DNA from: Paludibacteraceae bacterium
Lineage (GTDB): Bacteria > Bacteroidota > Bacteroidia > Bacteroidales > Paludibacteraceae
Direction of reading: 5' to 3'
Assembly: GCA_017628395.1 (NCBI GenBank)
Contig: JAGBZD010000119.1
Span: 1-64,000, forward strand
DNA: 64,000 nt
Of this stretch, positions 17,536-31,060 are shown piece after piece. Within the stretch, counting starts at the first letter, position 1. Each line of letters opens with the position of its first letter. A program made the position numbers and the translations under genes. The notes under the pieces are model-generated. The model worked only from the letters and a program-made list of their open reading frames with translations, was not told the origin of the DNA and made no database searches.

Positions 17536-18774
17536 ATGAAAACTCATTTACTTTCTTTTGTTTTTGTTGCACTGATTGCAACTTCTTCAAGTTTTGCGAA
17601 CAATCTTTCTCTTATTGGTGATGCTACGCCTGGTGGTTGGTCCTTGGATAGTGCTATTGTGATGAAGCCAGTAGCAGATGGCATTTATGAGTTTGTAGGA
17701 GATCTAAAGGATGGTTCGCTCAAGTTTGTTGTTCAGCATGATTTTGTCCCTTCTTATGGACCACAAACGAATGGCGATTTGCTGGAGTTTGGAATTATTG
17801 AGCTAACCTATCGAGCTTCGTATGAAGAACCTGATAATGCGTTTGCTGTCACAGCTGGTCGCTATTCGCTTACGCTTGATGTGTCAGATACCGTGGCTAA
17901 ATTAGCCGTTTCAGATGGAACAGGTTTGCCTGACAAGTGGTATGTGAAGTATCCAGATACTATTTATGCTGTTGGCAATGCTACACAAGCAGGATGGAGT
18001 GCTATTGATGCAATAGCGATGGCTGAAACAGCGGATAATTCAGGTGTTTATGTAGATACATTATTATTGACTCCTGGAGAATTGAAATTCCTCTGCCAAA
18101 AAGATTGGGGTGCTGGTTATGGTGCCAGTATCGCCTATGCACCTATTACGGGTGCTGGTGAGTACGCACTTATGCAGCTGGACTCTACTGATATGAAGTT
18201 TGTGCTAACTCCTGCATTACCAACGGAGTATGTGGTAGCAGTCAATCTAATGACACGAACACTTACTTTACAGTCTAACCATGTGGTATATCCAGACACC
18301 CTATACATATTAGGTTCTGCTGTTGGTGGTTGGAGTTGGGACGACAATACGCAGATAATGCTTTCTCAAGAAGAGGGAATTTACACATGGCAAGGAAATG
18401 TGGTAGAGGGAGAATTGAAGTTCTTTGTAGAAAAAGATTTCTTGGCTTTGGCTTTTGGCGCAACCCATGAGAATACAGTTATTCACGATACAGGTGAATA
18501 TACCTTGGCATTGCTCGGGGAAGAGGATAATAAGTTTTTTGCCCCTAATGCGCAGGTACAAATGACTGTTAATCTCAAGGAGATGACATTATCTGTAGTC
18601 GTTGAAGTGTTGAACGCCCTTGAAATGGTTACTTCGGATGACGCTATTATGCTTTACGATATCATGGGTAATCTGCGTATGGTTACTGCCGAGCAAATTT
18701 CTACGAATGAACTGCCTGATGGTATTTATATTGTAAAGACTGCTACTCAATCCAAGAAAATTATTGTTAAATAA
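17536..18774 (+). CDS. SusF-like glucan-binding protein with T9SS-like C-terminal domain
   Basis: A 412-residue exported protein. The signal peptide ends near SSSFA without a lipobox, unlike SusE/SusF. Three SusF-type binding modules follow, each opening with a GDATPGGWS-like motif (LIGDATPGGWSLD, AVGNATQAGWSAI, ILGSAVGGWSWDD) and each containing GELKF or GSLKF. The last ~60 residues (MLYDIMGNLRM ... DGIYIVKTATQSKKIIVK) resemble a type A sorting domain of the type IX secretion system. The first two modules are close paralogs of those in the gene at 28409. I start at 17536 because the longer frame begins at or before the -7 box. Its place upstream of susC is unusual. Confidence 0.82.
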   Translation: MKTHLLSFVFVALIATSSSFANNLSLIGDATPGGWSLDSAIVMKPVADGIYEFVGDLKDGSLKFVVQHDFVPSYGPQTNGDLLEFGIIELTYRASYEEPDNAFAVTAGRYSLTLDVSDTVAKLAVSDGTGLPDKWYVKYPDTIYAVGNATQAGWSAIDAIAMAETADNSGVYVDTLLLTPGELKFLCQKDWGAGYGASIAYAPITGAGEYALMQLDSTDMKFVLTPALPTEYVVAVNLMTRTLTLQSNHVVYPDTLYILGSAVGGWSWDDNTQIMLSQEEGIYTWQGNVVEGELKFFVEKDFLALAFGATHENTVIHDTGEYTLALLGEEDNKFFAPNAQVQMTVNLKEMTLSVVVEVLNALEMVTSDDAIMLYDIMGNLRMVTAEQISTNELPDGIYIVKTATQSKKIIVK

Positions 18775-18780
18775 AGTCAT

Positions 18781-21753
18781 ATGAAACATAAATCTATACT
18801 GACTGCATTATGGCTTGCATTGGCTTGTGTTCTTCCTCTAAGAGCACAAGTCCATGGTGTCATTGTGGATGTGCATGGAGAGCCGCTCATAGGTGTCAAT
18901 GTGATGTTAGAGGGTTCTGCCATAGGTACGATTACTGATTTTGATGGAAATTTTGAGTTAGATGTAGAGGTGCCTGCTGTTCTGCAAATCAGTTATATGG
19001 GCTATGATGCGCTCTCTGTTACCGCTAATGATACTTCCGCCCTTCGTATTACGATGCACGAGAGCACGGAGCAACTGGAGGAGGTAGTTGTTGTCGGGTA
19101 TGGTGTGCAGAAGAAGAGCGACCTTACGGGTAGTATTGCCCAAGTGAGCGAAAAAGAGTTGCAGAAATTGCCGTCGCCTTCTTTAGGTGCTGCGTTGGAA
19201 GGGCGTGCAGCAGGTTTGCAGGTAACGGGTTCTGGTGCCCCTGGTAGCAATGTGAGTTTGGCTATTCGTGGTATGGGTAGCATCAATAACTCCAATCCAT
19301 TGATTGTGATAGATGGCGTACCAACCGATGTACCGTTGAATATGATTAATATGGACGATGTGGCTACGGTGGATGTACTCAAAGATGCTTCTGCTACAGC
19401 TATCTATGGTTCGCGTGGTGCGTATGGCGTAGTCATTATTACTACGAAAAAGGGAGCGAAGGAGAAGGGACATATAGCCCTTAAAGCTTCGTTTGGATTT
19501 GACCAAATTCAGCGTACATTACCTCTGTTGAAGGCGTATCAATTTGCCTCGTTACACAATGAGATGATGGCCCATGCAGGTCAACCACAGAATATTGCCT
19601 TTACGGATCCACTGCTGTTGGGTACGGGTACGGATTGGACATCGGAGTTGTATCAGTTTGCCCCTACTCAAAACTATTCTCTCAATTATTCTGGTGGCAC
19701 AGAGAAGTCTAATTTCTATGTGTCGGGTGCGTATTTCAACCAAAAAGGTATTGTTAAAACTACCTCCTATGAGCGTCTTACTATTCAGTTTAATCACGAT
19801 ACGGAATTGCTAAAATGGCTACGGTTTGGACATAAGTTGAGCTTGAATCACGATGTGAAGCAATCGGGCGATTATAATATTCTCAATACGATGATTGCTT
19901 TACCTACGCAAGCTATTAAGAACGAAGACGGCACATGGGCTGGACCAGTAGGTTTGGCGATGTATGTAGGCGATGTGGCAAACCCTATCGGTAAGATGAT
20001 GGAGAATCAATCCACCACCAACGGCTATAACCTGCTGGGGAATATCTATGCGGAGATCAAACCATTGGATTGCCTCACTTTTAAGTCCACTTTTGGTATG
20101 CAGGTAATGTATTGGGATACCAATAAGTGGACACCTCAATACGATTGGGCACCTATAGCGCAGCCTGAATCGGAAGCCTTTCGTTCGTTCGACAAGTCAG
20201 TGACATGGTTGTGGGATAATACATTGACTTTCATGAAAACCATCAAGCAGAAACATGCTTTGACTGCCATGATAGGTGAATCCATGCAGGCTAATACCTA
20301 CGAGTTTATGAGTGGCTCTATCCAAGGCTTCATCAGTGAGTCTGCGCAGCAACTCTCCAACGGAACACTTGATCCTGTCCTCGCGGGCAATAAATCCGAT
20401 TGGGCATTACTCTCGTTCATGGCACGCGTGTCGTATGGGTACGATAACCGCTATTTGATTACTGCCACTTGTCGTGCAGATGGTAGTAGTCGTTTTGCCA
20501 AGCAGAACAGATGGGGTATCTTCCCCTCTGCTGCATTGGCTTGGCGCGTGAGCGAGGAACCGTGGTTTAATAAGTCGTTTGCGGTATCTGACCTAAAGAT
20601 TCGTGCTGGATATGGTCTAACAGGTAATCAAGCCGCTGTAGGCAACTATGCCTATGCCTCGCAGTTGCAAACGGTACAGTATAGTTTCGGAGGTAAACAG
20701 GTAGCAGGTTTAGCACCTTGGGTGTTGCCTAATCCAAATGTGCGTTGGGAGACGGTAGAGCAATATAATGTTGGTGTGGACTTGGCGTTGTTAGACCAAC
20801 GCTTGTTTGCCAATATTGATGGTTATATCAAGAATACAAATGACATGTTAGTCCCCATGTCGGTGCCTGTTACATCGGGTTATTCGGACGAAGCAGTGCC
20901 TAATATCAATGCGGGTAAGATGCAGAATATGGGTGTGGAGGTATCGCTGAAATCACTCAACTTCAAAGGGGATTTCCAATGGACAACAACTGTGAATTTT
21001 GCATATAATCACAATAGAATTTTATCGTTGAATGGGGATGTGCCAATGTACTTTGGCAATAATATCCATGCTGTAGGATATGCCCTCAGTTCGTTCTATG
21101 GTTATGTGGTGGACGGTATTTTCCAATCGCAAGAGGAGATTGATGCTTCGGCTATTCAGACCGTGGGTAGCAGTAAGTTTACCTCTACCCAACCTGGAGA
21201 TATTCGTTTTCGTGATTTGAATAGCGATGGCATTATCAACGATGATGATCGCACGATACTCGGTTCGCCCATGCCAACGCTCACATTCTCAATGAATAAC
21301 GCTTTTGCATGGAAGGGGTTTGATTTGGAAATCTACTTACAGGGTGTAGCAGGTAACCAAATTTATAATGGTAATCGCGCCGCATTGGAGGCGATGTCTG
21401 TGGCGCAAAACCAATTGGTTACCGTCTTGGATAGATGGTCGCCTACTAACCCCTCTACAACGATGCCGCGTGCGGTGTTCTCGGACCCCAATAAGAACAA
21501 TCGCGTTAGCAATCGCTTCTTGGAGGATGGTTCGTATTTGCGACTGAAGAGTATTACATTGGGCTATACCTTACCAAAGCGATTAACCGAGAAGGCGCAT
21601 ATGAGCGAAGTTCGTTTCTCCTTTTCGGGGCAGAACTTATTTACTTTAACTCGTTATACAGGTCTTGACCCTGAAGTGGGTGGTGCTGGTGTTGATACCA
21701 ATGTGTATCCAGTAACGCGTAATTTTACCTTTGGCTTGAATATAACATTCTAA
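18781..21753 (+). CDS. SusC/RagA-family TonB-dependent outer membrane transporter
   Basis: A 990-residue beta-barrel transporter. Signal peptide (1-22), a carboxypeptidase-regulatory-like domain (VHGVIVDVHGEPLIGVNVML), the family signature EEVVVVGYGVQKKSDLTGSI, a plug domain with SLAIRGMGSI, LIVIDGVPTD and VLKDASATAIYGSRGAYGV, then a ~780-residue barrel ending in the aromatic FTFGLNITF. It imports oligosaccharides bound by its SusD partner. It starts 6 bases after the SusF-like gene and is followed at once by susD. Confidence 0.96.
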   Translation: MKHKSILTALWLALACVLPLRAQVHGVIVDVHGEPLIGVNVMLEGSAIGTITDFDGNFELDVEVPAVLQISYMGYDALSVTANDTSALRITMHESTEQLEEVVVVGYGVQKKSDLTGSIAQVSEKELQKLPSPSLGAALEGRAAGLQVTGSGAPGSNVSLAIRGMGSINNSNPLIVIDGVPTDVPLNMINMDDVATVDVLKDASATAIYGSRGAYGVVIITTKKGAKEKGHIALKASFGFDQIQRTLPLLKAYQFASLHNEMMAHAGQPQNIAFTDPLLLGTGTDWTSELYQFAPTQNYSLNYSGGTEKSNFYVSGAYFNQKGIVKTTSYERLTIQFNHDTELLKWLRFGHKLSLNHDVKQSGDYNILNTMIALPTQAIKNEDGTWAGPVGLAMYVGDVANPIGKMMENQSTTNGYNLLGNIYAEIKPLDCLTFKSTFGMQVMYWDTNKWTPQYDWAPIAQPESEAFRSFDKSVTWLWDNTLTFMKTIKQKHALTAMIGESMQANTYEFMSGSIQGFISESAQQLSNGTLDPVLAGNKSDWALLSFMARVSYGYDNRYLITATCRADGSSRFAKQNRWGIFPSAALAWRVSEEPWFNKSFAVSDLKIRAGYGLTGNQAAVGNYAYASQLQTVQYSFGGKQVAGLAPWVLPNPNVRWETVEQYNVGVDLALLDQRLFANIDGYIKNTNDMLVPMSVPVTSGYSDEAVPNINAGKMQNMGVEVSLKSLNFKGDFQWTTTVNFAYNHNRILSLNGDVPMYFGNNIHAVGYALSSFYGYVVDGIFQSQEEIDASAIQTVGSSKFTSTQPGDIRFRDLNSDGIINDDDRTILGSPMPTLTFSMNNAFAWKGFDLEIYLQGVAGNQIYNGNRAALEAMSVAQNQLVTVLDRWSPTNPSTTMPRAVFSDPNKNNRVSNRFLEDGSYLRLKSITLGYTLPKRLTEKAHMSEVRFSFSGQNLFTLTRYTGLDPEVGGAGVDTNVYPVTRNFTFGLNITF

Positions 21754-21759
21754 TTGGCA

Positions 21760-23262
21760 ATGATGATGAAAAAGATAGTATATTTTCCTTTGAATGTAGT
21801 GCTGATATTGACACTACTACTTTCTGGTTGCGATTTCTTGAATCGTTCGCCATATGATTCGGTAGATACATCACAAGGTTTTCAAACCCTTGCAGATGCA
21901 GAGGCGGCTATCAATGCCGCATACCAGCCTCTGCAATGGGCAAAACTATATAATATGCGTATATGGACACTGGATATTATTGCAGGTAATAGCGAGGTGG
22001 GTGCTGGCGGTGGAACCGATGGCGAAGAAACGGTGGATTTAGCCAATTTTATTGCCGATGCGGATAACTTTGCTGCTTTGGATTTGTGGCGCGGACCTTC
22101 ACCTGGTATCTTACGCTGTAATTTTGTGCTGCAAAAGGTGCCTGCGATGAATATAGATGAAACTATTAAGGGGCGCATTTTGGGCGAAGCACATTTCCTG
22201 CGTGCTCACTACTATTTCCTTTTGGTGCGTCTATTTGGTGGGGTACCTTTGCAGACCGAACCTGCCGACTCGAATAGCGATTTGCTCTTGCCACGCGCAT
22301 CAGCAGAAGAAGTATATGAGTTAATTGTGGAGGACTTAGACCAAGCCATTACCCTATTACCCCAACGCTCTGCTTATACGCAGGAGCACATCGGTCGCGC
22401 CACAAAAGAAGCTGCTATGGCAGAATTAGCACGCGTGTATCTGACACACTATCAGGATTACGAACATTATCAACTGGTGGTAGATTTGTGCGAGGAAATC
22501 AGGAAGATGGGGTATCAGTTGGAAGCGAATTATGCAGACCTATGGAATCCATCGAAGCAGAATGGAGTAGAGTCCATTTTTGAAGTGCAGTATTACGGAA
22601 AGACCAACTATGACTTCTGGTCGAATGAGAATCAATCATCTTGGTTGTCCACCTTTACTGGACCTCGCAACTCGGGTATGGCAGCAGGTTGCTATGGTTG
22701 GAACCAACCTACAGCAGAGTTTGTTAGCCAATACGAAACAGGCGATGTGCGCAAAGAGAAAACGATATTCTATACGGGCTGTCCTACCTTTGACGGAATG
22801 ACCTACAGTTCCGCATATTCCACCACAGGTTATAATGTGCGTAAGTTCTTGCTTACCAAGACACAATCGCCTGATTATAACACCTCTAATCAAAACTGGG
22901 TAGTCACTCGCTATGCCGATGTGTTGTTGATGAAAGCGGAAGCACTCAACGAGATGGGACAAACCACCTTGGCAGAGGCACCTTTGTATGAGGTGCGTTG
23001 CCGTGCAGGATTGACCAATCGCTCTACTATTGAGGGGTTGAGCCAAATGCAAATGCGTGAGAAGATTATCCATGAGCGTCGTATGGAGTTGGCTTTTGAA
23101 GGACATCGCTGGTTCGATATGATTCGCTATAAAGATAATTATGCGCTCAATTTCTTACATTCGATAGGTAAGACTGCTGCAACCAGCAAACATTTGCTTT
23201 TACCTATCCCTACGCAAGAGAGAGAGGCAAATCCTAAGTTAACCCAAAATCCAGGATGGTAA
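21760..23262 (+). CDS. SusD/RagB-family glycan-binding lipoprotein
   Basis: A 500-residue surface lipoprotein. The lipobox LLSGC follows a run of hydrophobic residues, then the SusD family pattern: FLNRSPYDSVDTSQGFQT, an early TPR-like region (ILGEAHFLRAHYYFLLVRLF, GGVPLQT) and the C-terminal RRMELAFEGHRWFDMIRY. It caps the SusC barrel and selects the glycan. I chose the first ATG at 21760; the frame opens with TTG at 21754, immediately after the susC stop codon. Confidence 0.96.
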   Translation: MMMKKIVYFPLNVVLILTLLLSGCDFLNRSPYDSVDTSQGFQTLADAEAAINAAYQPLQWAKLYNMRIWTLDIIAGNSEVGAGGGTDGEETVDLANFIADADNFAALDLWRGPSPGILRCNFVLQKVPAMNIDETIKGRILGEAHFLRAHYYFLLVRLFGGVPLQTEPADSNSDLLLPRASAEEVYELIVEDLDQAITLLPQRSAYTQEHIGRATKEAAMAELARVYLTHYQDYEHYQLVVDLCEEIRKMGYQLEANYADLWNPSKQNGVESIFEVQYYGKTNYDFWSNENQSSWLSTFTGPRNSGMAAGCYGWNQPTAEFVSQYETGDVRKEKTIFYTGCPTFDGMTYSSAYSTTGYNVRKFLLTKTQSPDYNTSNQNWVVTRYADVLLMKAEALNEMGQTTLAEAPLYEVRCRAGLTNRSTIEGLSQMQMREKIIHERRMELAFEGHRWFDMIRYKDNYALNFLHSIGKTAATSKHLLLPIPTQEREANPKLTQNPGW

Positions 23263-23263
23263 T

Positions 23264-24394
23264 ATGAAAAGATCGTTTTTTATCAGTTTATGTATAGCAA
23301 CCCTGTTTTTAGGTTGCGAATATTCAATCAACCTTGATAAGGGTGAAGAGGAATTAACTTTGTCGGTGTCTCCAGATACTATTGTGCTGAATCAACGAGA
23401 GGGTAGTAGTCAGATAGTTGAGTTTGTTTGGACCAGTGGCACCAATCACGGTACGGGTTCTGCTATTGCATACGAATTGCAAATAGATTTGCAGGATAGC
23501 GATAGTGCATTTGCCGATGGTATTCATTGGGTATTGGGCAAAACAGCATCTCATACATTATCCTTCTCACATACGGAATTGCAAGATACATTGATGCATT
23601 ATTTCCCTTCTCTTCAGTTGGAAGCATATACGACCTTGCAAGCCCGTGTAATAGCCACCATAGTGATGACGCAAGAAGTGCAAGTGTCACCCATCATCAC
23701 TCTGGTAGTTATGCCGTATGCGGAGCGTCCCCAAGAGTTATATCTTGTTGGTAATGCTACTCCTAATGGTTGGGATGCACAACGAGCACAATACATGAAA
23801 CAAGACACAGAAGACCCCAGTCTATTTACTTATGAAGGCGTATTAAGCAGGGGAGAATTCAAGTTGTTGCTAAAACCAGGCGAATGGTTGCCATGCTATG
23901 TGCGCAATGCCGAAGATTCCACCAAAATGGTGTATCGTGCAACAGAAGAAGCCTATCCTGATTGTAAGTGGTGGATACCTAAAAAATCGAATTACCGCAT
24001 TGAAGCCCATGTGGATAATCTGACTATGACAATCGTTGATTTGGGTGGAGATTTTGAAGAACCAATCTTCTACGAAATATACATGATTGGCGATGCTACA
24101 CCAGGCGGTTGGTCTTGGGACAATGTGACTGCATTGGTGCAAGATGCTGAAGACATCAATCATTTCAGCTACAGCGGACCACTATTCGCAGGAGAGATTA
24201 AGTTCCCCACGGAGATTGTACACGACTGGAGTGGGCAGTTCTTGTTGGCACCTACTGCCAATTGTGAACCCACTGAGAATGGTACATATATAGTAGGTAA
24301 CACGCCAGATAATAAATGGGCGATTCCAGTCGCTGGTAATTGGCAAATAGATATTCATGCGGATAAACAAACCATTAGTTTTCAACAGCAATAA
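23264..24394 (+). CDS. SusE-like surface glycan-binding lipoprotein
   Basis: A 376-residue lipoprotein (lipobox FLGC, Cys18). Residues ~25-150 form a SusE-type immunoglobulin-like domain, followed by two SusF/SusE binding modules (LVGNATPNGWDAQRAQYM and MIGDATPGGWSWDNV). SusE-like proteins hold alpha-glucan at the cell surface. The ATG is one base after the susD stop. The module sequence ties it to the proteins at 17536 and 28409. Confidence 0.88.
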   Translation: MKRSFFISLCIATLFLGCEYSINLDKGEEELTLSVSPDTIVLNQREGSSQIVEFVWTSGTNHGTGSAIAYELQIDLQDSDSAFADGIHWVLGKTASHTLSFSHTELQDTLMHYFPSLQLEAYTTLQARVIATIVMTQEVQVSPIITLVVMPYAERPQELYLVGNATPNGWDAQRAQYMKQDTEDPSLFTYEGVLSRGEFKLLLKPGEWLPCYVRNAEDSTKMVYRATEEAYPDCKWWIPKKSNYRIEAHVDNLTMTIVDLGGDFEEPIFYEIYMIGDATPGGWSWDNVTALVQDAEDINHFSYSGPLFAGEIKFPTEIVHDWSGQFLLAPTANCEPTENGTYIVGNTPDNKWAIPVAGNWQIDIHADKQTISFQQQ

Positions 24395-24442
24395 GCACTA
24401 CGCGTTATGAAATCAGTAATTTTATCTAAAAAGCAACGAAAT

Positions 24443-28379
<3,937 letters not shown>

Positions 28380-28408
28380 GAATATTAACCTCTTAAAATA
28401 TTTGTATT

Positions 28409-30832
28409 ATGAAAAAAATCGTATTATCTTTTTTGTTGGTAATTTTACCCTTCGTGGTGTCTAATGCCCATCCTACGCGGATTTATTTGATTGGTGATGC
28501 AACACCTACAGGTTGGTCTTTGGAAACTGCTCCATTAATGGAAAGGGTGAGCGATGGCGTTTACGAATGGGTGGGAAACTTGAACGGTGGTTCGCTGAAG
28601 TTTCTTAGCCAAAAAGATTGGGTGCCTTCTTATGGTCCCACAGAGAATAATACTCCACTTGCAGCGGGGGCAATGGCTTTGTCACTTCGCACAAATTATG
28701 AAGATCCAGACAATGCCTTTTCCGTTACGGCAGGTCGTTGGTCGTTGCGTGTGGATTTGACGGGCGAAACACCTCAAATCATCGTAGCTGATGGTACGGG
28801 GTTAGCAGATAAAGGATATGCAACTTATTCTCCGCTTGCGTCCATCTATGCGATAGGCGACGCAACCGCTGCGGGATGGACTATAGAAAACGCAATAGAA
28901 ATGAAAGAAACAACCACAAATAGTGGAATGTATGCTGCTGTACTAAACTTGAATAAAGAAGGCGAATTGAAGTTCTTGAATCAGAAGGATTGGGGAAATG
29001 GTTATGGTGCGACTATTGCCAATACTCCTATTACAGGTGCTGGGGAATATGACATTGCAACTTTGGATGCAGATGATAAAAAATTTGTAACGAATATTGC
29101 TGCTGCGACAGATTATGAGGTGATTGTAGATGTAAATAGGAGTAAACTAATCGTAAAAAATACATATGACAGCAAATCGGGGCATTATATCTACTTTAAG
29201 AATACCGATAATGCATGGACCAATGTGTATTTGCGTATTGGTCGTGCAGATCATGTATATACTAAGGCGTTCGAAGCAATAGAAGGTACCGATTGGTGGA
29301 GATGCGAGACACCCGATTATGAGAACTACACGCACTTTACAATCACAGACAATGCGGATGCTACCGCTCCTGTTACCACTTATCTAGACGGAGCAAACCG
29401 CTTGTATGAGTATAGTTATGATTTGACCGAAGATCGTTGGTTTGTTTTGACCGATGGACCTAACGCCAATGGAACGCATTATTATTGGAACAACACTTCT
29501 GACCTACACGAATACACGGTGTATTTGGTGCCAGAGGAGTTGAATTGGGTAAATGGTTGGGCCAACGAAAAAAGTGTACATCTGGAGTTGAATTGGACCG
29601 ATATACCTGCTGTACGATTGAATAAGGAGGTGAAAATGTCGCCTATAGAAGAGGGCTCGCATATTTACAAGGGGACCATTAAAATTCCATTTGAACAAGT
29701 CTATGGTATGAACTTCAAACTGTATGAAGAGACTACATATATAGAGACCTATGCCATCTATTATGATGCTTATTACCAAGCTTCCGAATGGAATGGAAAG
29801 CTCATTAGCCATGCCAAGAACGATGATGGGAACCAATGGTGGTTTGATTATCCAGCACCAGAACATACGGTAGAAGCAGGGCATACGATCTATTTCGATA
29901 ATACGAAAACGAAATGGGCGCAGCCTTATCTGCGTGTAGGTCGCGCAAAAGCGCATGGCTATAGTGGCAATCATGTACACTCTTATCCATTTACACGCGT
30001 TGGAACTACTGATATTTGGACTTTAACTACGGAGGAGTACATTGGAGCTGAGGCATGGACCATTAGCAATGTCAATCAAAGCAGCGATGAGAATGTGTAC
30101 TCGGCAGGGGGCGGAGTCAGTGGTAAGCAACGAGTGTTCTATTTTAAAGAGTCTATAGATAAAGATATATGCGTGAAGGTCACAGAATCAGCCGCTTATG
30201 GAACCGATGATTGGGGCGTAGCATATTGGGGTTGTGAAATTACAGATGAGAATCCAATATACACTCGCAATGTTACAGTAGGTCGCTACGGCACTATCTG
30301 TTTGCCTCAAGCGTCTGCGGCATGTTCGGGTGCGGATTTCTATACCGTTATCGGTAAGGAGCTGAAAGATGGTGATCCAACAAGCATTGTTATCGAAACT
30401 GTGTCTTCGTTGCAAGCTGGTGTACCATACTTGTTCTATGCGAAAGATAATCTGCTTGCAGTTGCACTCACGGGCGAGGTGGCTGCTGCAGCGGGAAGTA
30501 GTAATGGTATGATTGGTTCGTTTGTGGAAGATAATATAGTAGATAGTGAGAACCACTATATTCTTCTAAACAATGAGTTGTGTAAAGTCAACCAGAGCAA
30601 GGTGGGCGCAAATCGTGCTTATTTCGATCTCTCGCAAATGCGTTTGTTTGATCCTGCACAACCTGCACAGGGCGTGCGTCAGCGTATGGGAGTTTCTCCA
30701 CAAGGTGTAGCTGCTGGTGTGGATGAGATTACAGGTGAGAACATGGATGTTCGCAAAGCCATTGTAAATGGACAATTGGTGATTATACAAGGTAAGCAAA
30801 TGTATAATGCCCAAGGACAAGTAATCAAGTAA
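28409..30832 (+). CDS. Large multi-module alpha-glucan-binding protein (SusF-like + CBM-like)
   Basis: An 807-residue exported protein (signal peptide to VVSNA, no lipobox). Two N-terminal SusF-like modules (LIGDATPTGWSLE, AIGDATAAGWTIE) are close paralogs of modules 1 and 2 of the 17536 gene, including VPSYGPTEN and the shared DPDNAF. Further on, two repeats with the pattern IYFKNTDNAWTNVYLRIGRA and IYFDNTKTKWAQPYLRVGRA resemble starch-binding modules of the CBM25/26 kind, separated by a WNNT-type module. A region with VGRYGTICLPQ follows, and the end is the tail RKAIVNGQLVIIQGKQMYNA then QGQVIK. No catalytic domain is seen. Likely a surface or secreted glucan binder. Confidence 0.75.
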   Translation: MKKIVLSFLLVILPFVVSNAHPTRIYLIGDATPTGWSLETAPLMERVSDGVYEWVGNLNGGSLKFLSQKDWVPSYGPTENNTPLAAGAMALSLRTNYEDPDNAFSVTAGRWSLRVDLTGETPQIIVADGTGLADKGYATYSPLASIYAIGDATAAGWTIENAIEMKETTTNSGMYAAVLNLNKEGELKFLNQKDWGNGYGATIANTPITGAGEYDIATLDADDKKFVTNIAAATDYEVIVDVNRSKLIVKNTYDSKSGHYIYFKNTDNAWTNVYLRIGRADHVYTKAFEAIEGTDWWRCETPDYENYTHFTITDNADATAPVTTYLDGANRLYEYSYDLTEDRWFVLTDGPNANGTHYYWNNTSDLHEYTVYLVPEELNWVNGWANEKSVHLELNWTDIPAVRLNKEVKMSPIEEGSHIYKGTIKIPFEQVYGMNFKLYEETTYIETYAIYYDAYYQASEWNGKLISHAKNDDGNQWWFDYPAPEHTVEAGHTIYFDNTKTKWAQPYLRVGRAKAHGYSGNHVHSYPFTRVGTTDIWTLTTEEYIGAEAWTISNVNQSSDENVYSAGGGVSGKQRVFYFKESIDKDICVKVTESAAYGTDDWGVAYWGCEITDENPIYTRNVTVGRYGTICLPQASAACSGADFYTVIGKELKDGDPTSIVIETVSSLQAGVPYLFYAKDNLLAVALTGEVAAAAGSSNGMIGSFVEDNIVDSENHYILLNNELCKVNQSKVGANRAYFDLSQMRLFDPAQPAQGVRQRMGVSPQGVAAGVDEITGENMDVRKAIVNGQLVIIQGKQMYNAQGQVIK

Positions 30833-30853
30833 GACTATACAAAAATTTCGATT

Positions 30854-30994
30854 ATGAAAAAGCAATATATTCAACCTCAATCAACGGCTGTTGCCTGTGA
30901 ATCCATGCAAGTGATTTGCGCAGGTTCAGGTGATATAAATATACGCATCTCGGTTTCTACAGGGTATATTCCTACAGGAGAAACAGGCGATTAA
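30854..30994 (+). CDS. Short peptide (46 aa) at the end of the glucan locus
   Basis: A complete small frame, ATG at 30854 and TAA at 30992-30994, 21 bases after the preceding gene on the same strand. The peptide starts MKKQYIQPQSTAVACESMQV and continues ICAGSGDINI. The plan (basic start, IQP, a conserved-looking E-x-M-x-V-x-C-A-G-S core, then a variable glycine/serine-rich end) is like the many 40-60 residue peptides annotated as hypothetical in Prevotella and relatives. The function is unknown. It has no signal peptide or membrane segment. Confidence 0.65.
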   Translation: MKKQYIQPQSTAVACESMQVICAGSGDINIRISVSTGYIPTGETGD

Positions 30995-31011
30995 CAATAT
31001 CAAAAGTAGTA

Positions 31012-31060
31012 ATGCCCTTTGCCCAGTTCCTCGTGGACTGGGCATGGTGTTTATGGGCAT
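31012..31060 (+). terminator. Nested hairpin after the glucan locus, possible terminator
   Basis: TGCCCAGT (31020-31027) pairs with ACTGGGCA (31037-31044) around a 9-base loop, and ATGCCC (31012-31017) pairs with GGGCAT (31055-31060) outside it. It follows the short peptide stop by 17 bases. There is no T-run, so factor-independent termination is uncertain; it could be an RNA 3' end structure. Confidence 0.5.
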
